Assembly (NCBI GenBank): GCA_002437405.1
Contig: DJPO01000118.1
Coordinates: 23,216 to 39,656, forward strand
Direction: 5' to 3'
Origin: Opitutia bacterium UBA6410
GTDB lineage: Bacteria > Verrucomicrobiota > Verrucomicrobiia > Opitutales > Intestinicryptomonadaceae
Length of the DNA: 16,441 bases
In this document: one piece after another, positions 7,651-14,736 of the stretch
Layout: every line of letters starts with the position of its first letter
Numbering within the stretch: position 1 is the first letter of the stretch
The notes under the pieces: model-generated
Seen by the model: the letters and a program-made list of their open reading frames with translations, nothing else
What the model was told of the DNA's origin: nothing
Databases searched by the model: none
Program-made: the position numbers and the translations under genes

Positions 7651-8464
7651 ATCGCCTTTTCTTGGAGCGCAAAAACGGATAAAGCTTGATTGCTACGAAC
7701 GCGACTATCACAGCCCCCACTCCGTAAAACGTAAATTTCATCGGCGATTCGGCGGCCTGCATTACCTCCTCCTTTGCCCCCAAAAACGCCGCGAGCGCAG
7801 TGCCCGCCAAAAGGACTTTCGGGTTTTTCTCCAAAAGCCCGACCGTCGCGGCGGGAGCTGCCGAAAGCTTTTCCAAAAATTTTCCGTATTGCGCGGAATC
7901 GGCTGCCCGTGCGGCTTTCAGGGCGTCCGCGTTTTTCGCAAGCGCGCGGACTTCCGATTCCGAAAGCGTGCGAGCCGCCTTTGCAGCCCCTCCGCCGAGC
8001 TCGGAGATTTTCAGCCCGTAGGCGGGATATTTTGCCTCCAATACGAGAAAATCCGCGCCCTCGCGTTCGAGCTTTGCGGCGATTGCGCTTTTGTTTTTTT
8101 CGACAATCGAAAATATCCGCCCGCGCAGGTTTTGCGGAGTGTTGTCGAGTGCTTCGAGGACGTATTTCGGGGAGATTTCGACCGACTCGAGCGCGCGGAT
8201 TCCGTAGTTTTTTGCATAGAAAACGGCGCGCTCTGCGCACTTTTCGCCGCCGCGTTTTGCGATTCCCTCGAGCGACTTTTTTACCGCCGCCTCGCCGCCG
8301 AATTTCGCAAATTCCTTTGCCGATTTTTTCGAAAAGCTTTCCGCCAAAACTTTCGCCGACTGCCTGACGAGCGCGGCGTTTGCGAACGCGGGCTGCAATG
8401 CTGCGCACGCCAGAAGAACAAATGCGCTAAAAAATGCGCAGACAAGCCTTTTTTGCATCTTCAT
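7649..8464 (-). CDS. Exported membrane protein of unknown function (partner of the gene at 8427-9230)
   Basis: I do not recognise a characterised family. The 271-residue product starts with a basic, hydrophobic export signal (1-28). This has a possible AFA cleavage site before N29, or alternatively a lipobox-like LLAC ending at C20. Residues about 35-210 are rich in Ala, Lys and Glu and look wholly helical, with short repeated blocks such as AKFGGEAAVKKSLEGIAKRG that recall alpha-solenoid repeats. A semi-hydrophobic KNPKVLLAGTALAAFLG segment (about 213-230) precedes a clear membrane helix (about 246-263) ending in RSKKRR. The layout suggests a periplasmic helical body anchored by a C-terminal helix with a basic cytoplasmic tail. 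The start overlaps the preceding gene by 38 bases (ATG at 8464; a second ATG at 8458 is possible), implying translational coupling. From memory, uncharacterised Planctomycetota and proteobacterial proteins share the NPKxLLAGTALAAFL-like motif; I could not check this. Confidence 0.75.
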   Translation of the reverse strand: MKMQKRLVCAFFSAFVLLACAALQPAFANAALVRQSAKVLAESFSKKSAKEFAKFGGEAAVKKSLEGIAKRGGEKCAERAVFYAKNYGIRALESVEISPKYVLEALDNTPQNLRGRIFSIVEKNKSAIAAKLEREGADFLVLEAKYPAYGLKISELGGGAAKAARTLSESEVRALAKNADALKAARAADSAQYGKFLEKLSAAPAATVGLLEKNPKVLLAGTALAAFLGAKEEVMQAAESPMKFTFYGVGAVIVAFVAIKLYPFLRSKKRR

Positions 8465-9230
8465 AATAACGTTTGTTGAGTTTTTCGATTTTTTCGGAAA
8501 GCGATTTTTTGTATGCGAGTTTGGTTTCGCCCCGCGCGTTTTCGAGCATTTTTATTATGCGATTTTCCATTTCTTCGTCGGCGGATTTTTCGCACCACCA
8601 GTCTACGGCAAACCCGACGGCAAGCCCGCCTGCGGTAAACAAAACAGTTCCCGCCGCGGGGCACACGCTCCCTGCGGCAGCCCCGCCCGCCGCGAAGCCG
8701 AATACAACGTCCGCCGCAGTGCTTGCGGCGAGCCCTCCCGCGAGGTATGCTGAGGAGATTGCCGCGGAGCTTCCGAACGGAATATCCTGCGCAAAAATCC
8801 CGCGCTCGGTCGCGCCGCCGCCGAGTTCGACGCCCAACTTCATCGAAAGCGAATTTGCGTTTTTGGCGAGGGAATATTCTAAGTCGTCCCAAAGATTCTC
8901 CCACCTTTGGCGTTCGGACTCGATTATATTTTGGCGGAAATGCTCGCCGAAAAGTTTTTCCGCGCCCTGCCCGTCGAACGTCGCGTACCTGTACAATGCG
9001 CGCCATTTGGGTTTGGAGTCCAGAGCGGCGCGCACGTTTTTTTCGTAGGCGTCGAACACGGTATCGACACCCTTCAAATATTCGTCCGCCGCCCGCATAT
9101 CGGCTTGCGTATTTTTTTCAACCGCCCCTTTTACGAATTCGAGTTTGTCGAGCAAAACGCAGCCCCGAACCGCCGCGAACGCCGCGACGATTGCGGCGGC
9201 GGCAAAAAGAATTTTACGAAATTTTTTCAT
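8427..9230 (-). CDS. Membrane protein with glycine-rich hydrophobic hairpin, unknown function
   Basis: Not recognised as a characterised family. From the ATG at 9230 the product is 267 residues and begins with a basic N terminus and membrane anchor (about 7-27). A charged helical region (28-150) with WRALYRYATFDGQGAEKLFG and RQRWENLWDDLEYSLAK follows. Next is a striking Ala/Gly-rich hydrophobic stretch (about 155-212) that could form two membrane helices around SVCPAAG and ends in AVDWWCEKS. A basic, helical C-terminal tail (218-267) follows. The glycine pattern is of the glycine-zipper kind seen in membrane-inserting or oligomerising proteins; that function is only inferred. An open frame extends upstream to 9362, but it has no signal-like start and runs into the yicC end, so the ATG at 9230 is preferred. 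It is co-directional with and overlaps the gene at 7649-8464. Confidence 0.75.
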   Translation of the reverse strand: MKKFRKILFAAAAIVAAFAAVRGCVLLDKLEFVKGAVEKNTQADMRAADEYLKGVDTVFDAYEKNVRAALDSKPKWRALYRYATFDGQGAEKLFGEHFRQNIIESERQRWENLWDDLEYSLAKNANSLSMKLGVELGGGATERGIFAQDIPFGSSAAISSAYLAGGLAASTAADVVFGFAAGGAAAGSVCPAAGTVLFTAGGLAVGFAVDWWCEKSADEEMENRIIKMLENARGETKLAYKKSLSEKIEKLNKRYYEDAKKACLRIF

Positions 9231-9259
9231 CAAAATCCGAAAGTTCGAGTGCGTTTTCA

Positions 9260-9288
9260 AAAGCGGGAGCAAATAAAAAACTCCCGCG
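9260..9288 (-). terminator. Probable intrinsic terminator after yicC
   Basis: On the minus strand GCGGGAG (plus 9282-9288) pairs with CTCCCGC (plus 9264-9270) across an 11-base T-rich loop, and four T residues follow (plus 9260-9263). It lies 37 bases after the yicC stop and 30 bases before the next start. It probably separates the ilvD-yicC unit from the membrane-protein pair, or partly attenuates it. The short T-run makes it a modest terminator. Confidence 0.6.
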
Positions 9289-9324
9289 TGCGGACGGAAT
9301 AAAAAAGCCTCCGCCGCGGGCTGG

Positions 9325-10197
9325 CTACTCAATATTCTGGATTTGCTCGCGCACGCGCTCAAGCTCGTTTTTCAACGAAATCGCGATTTTCGTAAGCTCG
9401 AGATTGTTCGCCTTGCTCGCTGTCGTGTTTATTTCGCGCCCCATTTCCTGACAGATGAAATCCATTTTGCGCCCCGACGGCTCGCGCTCTTCGGCGGCGG
9501 CGGCAAACTGGGCGATATGGCTTTTCAGGCGGGTTGTCTCTTCGGCGGTATCGCACTTGTCGGCGAAAATGCACAGCTCCTTGAGCAGCCGCTCGTCGTC
9601 GAGCCGCAATTCAAGCCCGAGCTCCGAAAGGCGTTCCAAGAGCTTGTCGCGGTATTTTTGGACAGTTCCCTTTGATTCGCGTTCCGCCGAAAGCGTCAAT
9701 TCGAGAATGAGATTCAGGCGCGAAAGCAGGTCGCGCTTCAGATTTTCGCCCTCGCGTTCGCGCATTTGGTCGGACTTTTTCAGCGCATCGACAAGTGCGG
9801 GTTCGAGAACCTGCCAAGCGGACTCCCAATCCGAATTGCCTTCGGATTCGCCGAAAGTTTCCGCGAGCTTCATCAGCGTGTCGGAAGTCGGGGCAAATTC
9901 CGCGCCGACTTCTTCGCACGCCTTTTTCAACGCCCCGAACGCGGATTTCAACGCCTGAGTGTCGGCGAAAATGTCCGCCGCGCGGTTTTTGAAATCCACT
10001 TTGAACGCGACATTGACCTTCCCGCGCGAATAAAATTCGCGAACCTTTGCGGCGACGAGCCTTTCGAGCGGCTGCCACTGCCGCGGGAGCGACACGGACA
10101 GCTCGAGCCCCTTTTTGTTGACGCTCGAAACGTCCACACATACGCGGAAGTCGCCGCATTCGGTGACAGCCCGCCCGAAACCCGTCATACTCTTCAT
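9325..10197 (-). CDS. yicC: YicC-family endoribonuclease
   Basis: YicC proteins are conserved cytoplasmic RNases linked to small-RNA turnover and stationary-phase fitness. The E. coli member has been reported to promote decay of the sRNA RyhB. The 290-residue product has the expected length. It starts with the family hallmark MKSMTGFGRA (1-10) and has the SSVNKKGLELSVSLPR block after it. It ends with the conserved FICQEMGREINTTASKANN segment and ELERVREQIQNIE (DUF1732 end). It follows ilvD with a 1-base overlap (TAATG). It is one of the few genes here with a plausible Shine-Dalgarno motif, AGGAG about 8 bases before the ATG, inside the ilvD end. Pairing with ilvD is not a known functional link; the RNA target here is unknown. 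Confidence 0.94.
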   Translation of the reverse strand: MKSMTGFGRAVTECGDFRVCVDVSSVNKKGLELSVSLPRQWQPLERLVAAKVREFYSRGKVNVAFKVDFKNRAADIFADTQALKSAFGALKKACEEVGAEFAPTSDTLMKLAETFGESEGNSDWESAWQVLEPALVDALKKSDQMREREGENLKRDLLSRLNLILELTLSAERESKGTVQKYRDKLLERLSELGLELRLDDERLLKELCIFADKCDTAEETTRLKSHIAQFAAAAEEREPSGRKMDFICQEMGREINTTASKANNLELTKIAISLKNELERVREQIQNIE

Positions 10198-12032
10198 TAG
10201 AGTCTCCTAACCGCGCCGTCCGCCGCGCTCGAAACGTTCTTGGCGTAGAACTGCAACGCCTTGGATACTTTTCTGTCGCGCACGGGCTTGTAGGCGTCCG
10301 CGCCCTTTGCGAGCATTTTCGCGCGGCGCGCGGCAAGCTCGTCGTCGGAAATTTCGAGCGAAATTTTGCGCGAGGGAATGTCGATATTGATAAAGTCGCC
10401 GTTTTCGATTAGCGCGATATCGCCGCCGTCCGCTGCCTCGGGGGAAGCGTGTCCGATGGAAAGGCCGCTCGTGCCGCCCGAGAACCTGCCGTCGGTGAGA
10501 AGCGCGCAGACTTTGCCCAGCCCCATGCTCTTCAGGTGGCTCGTGGGATAGAGCATTTCCTGCATGCCTGGGCCGCCGCGCGGGCCTTCGTAGAGAATGA
10601 CGACGACATCTCCTGGGGAGACTTCGCCGCCCAAAATCGCCTTACTCGCCGCCTGTTCGGAGTGGTAGACCTTTGCCGTTCCGCGGAAGCGCAAAATGGA
10701 TTCGTCCACGCCCGCAGTCTTAACAATCGCCCCGTCGAGCGCGATATTGCCCGTGAGCACCGCAAGCCCGCCGTCTTTGCTGAACGCGTGTTCGACGTCG
10801 CGGATTGCGCCCGCAGCTCTGTCGGTATCGTTGGAGTCGTAGTATTCCTCCTGAGTCCAAGCCGAGACGCTGTGCTTGTTGCCCGCAGCGGCGCGGTACA
10901 TTTTTTTGGTTTCGTCGGAGCACTCGGGCGAGAGAATGTCGTACTTTGCAATAGCCTCGCCGAGCGTCTTGGCGTGAACCGTGCGCGCGGAAGTGTCGAG
11001 CAGGTTTGCGCGGTTGAGTTCGCCCAAAATGCCGAATATGCCGCCCGCGCGGTTTACGTCTTGAATGTGGACTTTCTGAGTCGTGGGGGCGACTTTGCAG
11101 ATGCACGGGGTCTTGCGGGAAAGCGCGTCGATATCAGCCATCGAGAAATCGACTTCGCCCTCGCGCGCAATCGCCAAGAGGTGCAAAACCGTGTTCGTGC
11201 TTCCGCCCATTGCGATGTCCAGACGCATTGCGTTCAGGAACGACTGGCGCGTCGCAACGCTGCGCGGCAGAACGGATTCGTCTCCGTTTTCGTAGTACGC
11301 TTTCGTCATTTCTACTATGCGCTTTGCGGCGGCGGCGAAGAGGTTTTTACGCGCCGCGTGTGTTGCGACAATCGTGCCGTTACCAGGGAGAGCCAGACCG
11401 ATTGCCTCGGCGAGGCAGTTCATCGAATTTGCCGTGAACATACCCGAGCACGAGCCGCAAGTCGGGCACGCGTTGCGCTCCATAATTTCGGAGTCGGCGT
11501 CGGAGATATTGGGGTTTGCGCCCGCAATCATCGCGTCGATTAGGTCGAGCTTTCTCTCGCCAGAGCTGAGTTCGCCGACGCCCGCCTCCATGGGCCCACC
11601 CGAAACGAATATCGTGGGGATATTCATTCGCATCGCCGCCATCATCATTCCTGGGGTGATTTTGTCGCAGTTCGAAATGCAAATCATCGCGTCCGCGCAG
11701 TGCGCGTTGCACATATATTCCACGCTGTCGGCGATGAGCTCGCGCGAGGGAAGCGAATAGAGCATGCCCTCGTGCCCCATCGCGATACCGTCGTCGATTG
11801 CGATAGTGTTGAATTCCCTCGCGATTCCGCCCGCCTTCTCGATTTCGGCGCGGACGAACCTGCCGACTTCGTCGAGATGCACGTGGCCTGGGACGAACTG
11901 CGTAAACGAATTCGCGACGGCGATAACGGGCTTGCCGAAATCGGATTCTTTGACGCCCGTGGCGCGCCAGAGGGCGCGTGCACCGGCCATATTTCTACCT
12001 GTAAAACTTTTTTTGGAACGATAGTCTGGCAT
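10197..12032 (-). CDS. ilvD: Dihydroxy-acid dehydratase
   Basis: Dehydrates 2,3-dihydroxy-isovalerate and 2,3-dihydroxy-3-methylvalerate to the 2-keto acids that become valine, leucine and isoleucine. It is an Fe-S enzyme of the IlvD/Edd family. At 611 residues it is close to E. coli IlvD (616) and similar along its length. Key residues fall at the expected places: GRNMAGARALWRATG (12-26), D81 in AIDDGIAMGHEGM, C122-D123-K124 in SNCDKITPG, and C195 in ACPTCGSCSGMF for the cluster. The C-terminal part has DGRFSGGTSGLSIGHASPEA. IlvD rather than sugar-acid dehydratase is indicated by the close E. coli match, although the galacturonate operon lies nearby. No Shine-Dalgarno motif precedes the ATG. 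The inferred promoter at 12055-12084 gives a very short leader. Neighbouring ilv genes are absent. Confidence 0.97.
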   Translation of the reverse strand: MPDYRSKKSFTGRNMAGARALWRATGVKESDFGKPVIAVANSFTQFVPGHVHLDEVGRFVRAEIEKAGGIAREFNTIAIDDGIAMGHEGMLYSLPSRELIADSVEYMCNAHCADAMICISNCDKITPGMMMAAMRMNIPTIFVSGGPMEAGVGELSSGERKLDLIDAMIAGANPNISDADSEIMERNACPTCGSCSGMFTANSMNCLAEAIGLALPGNGTIVATHAARKNLFAAAAKRIVEMTKAYYENGDESVLPRSVATRQSFLNAMRLDIAMGGSTNTVLHLLAIAREGEVDFSMADIDALSRKTPCICKVAPTTQKVHIQDVNRAGGIFGILGELNRANLLDTSARTVHAKTLGEAIAKYDILSPECSDETKKMYRAAAGNKHSVSAWTQEEYYDSNDTDRAAGAIRDVEHAFSKDGGLAVLTGNIALDGAIVKTAGVDESILRFRGTAKVYHSEQAASKAILGGEVSPGDVVVILYEGPRGGPGMQEMLYPTSHLKSMGLGKVCALLTDGRFSGGTSGLSIGHASPEAADGGDIALIENGDFINIDIPSRKISLEISDDELAARRAKMLAKGADAYKPVRDRKVSKALQFYAKNVSSAADGAVRRL

Positions 12033-12047
12033 AGCTGAAAAAAATAA

Positions 12048-12074
12048 TGCCCGAAGTATAAAAACATTCGGGCA
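12048..12074 (-). terminator. 8-bp hairpin with T-rich tail between the fragment gene and ilvD
   Basis: TGCCCGAA and TTCGGGCA (plus 12048-12055 and 12067-12074) are exact reverse complements around an 11-base AT-rich loop. On the minus strand the stem is followed by TTATTTTTTTT. This fits a terminator for the decayed upstream gene. The same bases contain the -10 of the proposed ilvD promoter, so the palindrome could instead be a regulator-binding site. The sequence alone does not decide. Confidence 0.6.
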
Positions 12075-12084
12075 AGTTGGTCAA
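12055..12084 (-). promoter_or_regulatory. Sigma-70-type promoter for ilvD
   Basis: On the minus strand TTGACC (plus 12079-12084) is followed after 18 bases by TATACT (plus 12055-12060), each one mismatch from consensus. The ilvD ATG starts at 12032, so a transcript beginning about 7 bases past the -10 would have a leader of only about 15 bases. The -10 lies in the loop and right arm of the palindrome at 12048-12074, suggesting possible operator control. Confidence 0.6.
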
Positions 12085-12095
12085 GTTTTAGAATC

Positions 12096-12390
12096 TTAGA
12101 ATTTCACCATCACGGCGGCGGAATCGGAGCGAACCGGAACGACAACCGTGTCGCCGTCGATTTTGAAATCCGCCGAATTTTCGAAATCCTTTTCGTCGTC
12201 GTAGACGATGACTTTCGCCTTCGAGATGTCGCCAGCGTTTTCGAGCTTCACGCGAAGGTCGCCCTTGCCCGCCTTGAAGAGCGAGACCAAAACCGCGCGT
12301 TCGCCGTCCGCCTTTTTGCCCGCGAGCGCATAGACGTTCTTTTTGTCGGAGGAAGTCTTCAGGCTAGTCTGATATTTCGGGAAGCGGTCA
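12096..12390 (-). pseudogene. C-terminal remnant of a glycosidase-like protein
   Basis: A reading frame of about 97 sense codons opens directly after an in-frame TAG at the edge of an A10 tract (12395-12404) and ends with TAA at 12096-12098. It has no convincing start: only an internal TTG at 12290, which would give 64 residues. Its translation (…DRFPKYQTSLK…KKNVYALAGKKADGERAVLVSLF…AAVMVKF) looks like the C-terminal beta-sandwich tail found on secreted glycoside hydrolases of GH10/GH39 type in Verrucomicrobiota and Lentisphaerota; this is from memory. The rest of the gene is missing: intact scpB begins only 64 bases upstream on the other strand. A terminator-like hairpin remains behind it. 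It is most simply the stump left by a deletion or rearrangement. A small functional protein is less likely. Confidence 0.6.
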
Positions 12391-12453
12391 AACTAAAAAA
12401 AAAATTGAAATGTCGCGGCGATTCGGACAGTATTGGAGTCAAAATTTTTCGTT

Positions 12454-13401
12454 ATGGGATTCAATCTGAAAAAAATACTCTTGGCGCTGCTCTTTTCGAC
12501 AAGCGAACCGCTGTCCATTAAGGACATTCAGGCGGTCGTCACGCGCTACCATAACGAAAACGACTCCCGAAAATCCGCCGACGCCGAAGACAGCGCGGAC
12601 ATTCCGCCCGACGGCGAACAATCGGTGATAGAGGACATCTTCGCGCAAGTGCCGACAATCCTGACGGCGACCCAAATCAGGGAGGCGATGGAGGAAATCG
12701 CGGGCGAACTCGAGGCTTCTGGCGAAGTCTACCGCCTGCTCCAAAGCTCGTCGGGGTTCAAGCTTGCGGTGTCGAAGGAATACGCGGAATGGGTGCGGCT
12801 TTTGCGCAACGACCCGCGCCCGCAAAAGCTCTCGCGCGCCGCGCTCGAGACGCTCGCGATAATCGCCTACCGCCAGCCCGTCACGAGGGCGGAAATCGAG
12901 GCGATACGCGGAGTGAGCGCGGACGGGGCAATCGGCAGACTCTCCGAAAAGGAGCTAATCTACATCTCGGGGCGCGCGGATTTGCCGGGGCGTCCGCTCC
13001 AATATTCGACGACGAAAAACTTTCTCGACTACGCGGGCGTAAATTCGCTCGAAGAACTGCCCGCCTCCGACGTGCTCAGCCCGAACCAAATCGCCGAATG
13101 GATACGCCGCGCAAGCTCGCCCGAAAAAATCTCGGACGCGGAAGTCGGGCTGCCGACCCATTCCGACGAAAAGGCGGAAATCGCCCCCGCATCGCAGGAA
13201 GAACGGCAACAGGCGTACGACAGACAGTCGGCGGACTCCGAAAACTCGCAGACTCCGCTCGACAGGGAAATCGAAAGCTCCTTCGGCGAAGTTTCGCGCG
13301 AAGCTCCGCTCGTAAAGGGCGCAAACGCGTTCCCGTCCGACGGCGCGGAATCGGCGGGCTCGGAGGAGGAATTCGAGGACGGCTCGGACAAAAACATTTA
13401 A
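12454..13401 (+). CDS. scpB: Segregation and condensation protein B
   Basis: Kleisin-associated winged-helix subunit of the SMC-ScpAB condensin, which compacts and partitions the chromosome. From the ATG at 12454 the product is 315 residues and starts MGFNLKKILLALLFSTSEPL, matching the family start. An in-frame TTG at 12433 would add seven residues. The first winged helix is interrupted by an acidic linker (about 33-60). The second contains KLSRAALETLAIIAYRQPVT (125-144), EIEAIRG (147-153), GRADLPGRPLQY (173-184) and TTKNFLDYAGVNSLEELP (186-203). The last 95 or so residues are acidic, low-complexity and probably disordered, making it much longer than typical ScpB (about 200). scpA is not in the window. 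pheA follows after 9 bases, so the two are likely cotranscribed. Confidence 0.93.
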   Translation: MGFNLKKILLALLFSTSEPLSIKDIQAVVTRYHNENDSRKSADAEDSADIPPDGEQSVIEDIFAQVPTILTATQIREAMEEIAGELEASGEVYRLLQSSSGFKLAVSKEYAEWVRLLRNDPRPQKLSRAALETLAIIAYRQPVTRAEIEAIRGVSADGAIGRLSEKELIYISGRADLPGRPLQYSTTKNFLDYAGVNSLEELPASDVLSPNQIAEWIRRASSPEKISDAEVGLPTHSDEKAEIAPASQEERQQAYDRQSADSENSQTPLDREIESSFGEVSREAPLVKGANAFPSDGAESAGSEEEFEDGSDKNI

Positions 13402-13410
13402 ATTATCCAA

Positions 13411-14472
13411 ATGGACAAAAATCAGATAAGAGGCAAAATCGACTCCATTGACGCGCAGATTATCGACCTGCTCGCCGAGAGAATCTCCTGCGCCAAGGAA
13501 ATCGGCGCGATGAAATCCAAAAACGGCGAAGAGGTGTACGTGCCCAGCCGCGAAATTCTCGTATTCAAAAACCTCGCCGAAAAAAACTGCGGCAGAATTC
13601 CCGAGAACTCGCTGAAGGCAATCTACCGCGAAATCATCTCCGCCTCGATTTCCGCCGAAAAAAAACTGCTCGTAGCGTACCTCGGGCCGAAGGCGACTTT
13701 CACGCAACAGGCGGCTCTGAAAAACTTCGGCTCGAGCGTCGAATACCGCCCGATTCCGTCGATTCCCGACGTCTTCAGCGCGGTCGCCGCAGGCGATACC
13801 GACTACGGCGTCATTCCTATTGAAAACTCCACCGAGGGAGCGGTTCTGCACTCGATGGATATGCTCGCCGAAAGCTCCCTTTATATAGTGGGGCAGATTT
13901 ATCTGAAAATCGAACACTGCCTGCTCTCGCGCGGGAAGCTCGACGAAATCAGGAAAGTCTGCTCGAAAGATCAGGCGATTGGCCAGTGCCGCGCGTGGCT
14001 GCACAGACACCTGCCCAAGGCGGTTCTCGAACCCGTGGACAGCACGACGACGGCGGTGCAAATGGCGGCGGAAAATCCCGAAATCGGGGCAATCGCATCG
14101 TCCATCGCCTCCGCGCCGTACAACGTCCCGATTCTCGAAAAGGGGATTCAGGACAAAAAGGACAACCAGACGCGCTTTCTGGTAATCGGCAAAAAGGCGG
14201 CGGCGCGCACGGACGGGGTCAAATACAAAACCAGTATCGTCATATCCCTAAGCGACCGCCCCGGCGCGCTAAGCGAAGTGCTTATCCCCTTCGAACGCGC
14301 GGACGTGAACTTGACGCGAATCGAATCGCGCCCCAACCGCAAAAAGGCGTGGGACTACTACTTTTTCATCGACTTCGAGGGGCACTGGGAGGACGAAAAA
14401 ACCCGCAAGGCGGTTAAGGAACTGTCCGACAAACTGCCGATGATAAAGTGGCTCGGCAGCTACCCGATGTGA
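13411..14472 (+). CDS. pheA: Bifunctional chorismate mutase / prephenate dehydratase (P-protein)
   Basis: Converts chorismate to prephenate and then to phenylpyruvate, the committed route to phenylalanine. The 353-residue protein has three parts. The AroQ-type chorismate mutase (about 1-85) has R7, R24, K35 and R47-E48 at the usual active-site positions. The prephenate dehydratase domain (about 87-262) has GPKATFTQQAA (92-102), GVIPIENSTEG (133-143) and the catalytic TRF (254-256). The ACT regulatory domain (about 273-350) has GALSEVL (285-291) and ESRP (305-308), the phenylalanine-binding signature, so feedback inhibition by Phe is expected. It follows scpB by 9 bases and precedes the DUF167 gene by 9 bases. 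No Shine-Dalgarno motif is visible. Confidence 0.97.
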   Translation: MDKNQIRGKIDSIDAQIIDLLAERISCAKEIGAMKSKNGEEVYVPSREILVFKNLAEKNCGRIPENSLKAIYREIISASISAEKKLLVAYLGPKATFTQQAALKNFGSSVEYRPIPSIPDVFSAVAAGDTDYGVIPIENSTEGAVLHSMDMLAESSLYIVGQIYLKIEHCLLSRGKLDEIRKVCSKDQAIGQCRAWLHRHLPKAVLEPVDSTTTAVQMAAENPEIGAIASSIASAPYNVPILEKGIQDKKDNQTRFLVIGKKAAARTDGVKYKTSIVISLSDRPGALSEVLIPFERADVNLTRIESRPNRKKAWDYYFFIDFEGHWEDEKTRKAVKELSDKLPMIKWLGSYPM

Positions 14473-14481
14473 TTTTCGCAA

Positions 14482-14736
14482 ATGGGAGAAGTCGTAAAAA
14501 TAAGAGTCGTGCCCAACGCGCCGAAAACGGCGACGGCGGGCGCGTACGGCGACGGCGTTAAAATCAAAATCAACGCCCCCGCAATGGACGGCAAAGCAAA
14601 CGCGGAATTGGTAAAATTCCTGTCGAAATTTTTCGGAATCGGGCGCGGCGCAATCGAGATAATCAGCGGAGAGACCTCGCGCGACAAACTCGTGAGAATC
14701 GACGCGCAGGACTGCCTGAAAAAACTCGTCGGCTAA
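14482..14736 (+). CDS. yggU: DUF167 / YggU family protein
   Basis: Small conserved cytoplasmic protein of 84 residues with no established biochemical role. The family pattern is plain: an N-terminal strand with VKIRVVPNAPKTA, then GVKIKINAPAMDGKANAELV, FLSKFFGI and IEIISGETSRDKLVRI. It follows pheA by 9 bases and is probably the last gene of the scpB-pheA transcript. Its stop codon overlaps that of coaB on the other strand (14733-14736), leaving no room for a separate terminator between the convergent genes. Confidence 0.92.
   Translation: MGEVVKIRVVPNAPKTATAGAYGDGVKIKINAPAMDGKANAELVKFLSKFFGIGRGAIEIISGETSRDKLVRIDAQDCLKKLVG

Noticed and set aside
10197..12032. ilvD as a sugar-acid dehydratase belonging to the galacturonate pathway
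   Set aside because: The sequence follows E. coli IlvD over its whole length, including cluster residues and C terminus. It lies on the opposite strand and UxaA already supplies the dehydratase step.
12395..12435. scpB promoter from the A10 tract plus TTGAAA (12405-12410)
   Set aside because: An AT-rich upstream element and a fair -35 are present, but the bases at the -10 distance (CAGTAT/AGTATT) are poor matches.
12955..14061. 368-codon minus-strand open frame across scpB and pheA
   Set aside because: It is antisense to two strongly supported genes and has no recognisable domain, so it is a codon-bias shadow.
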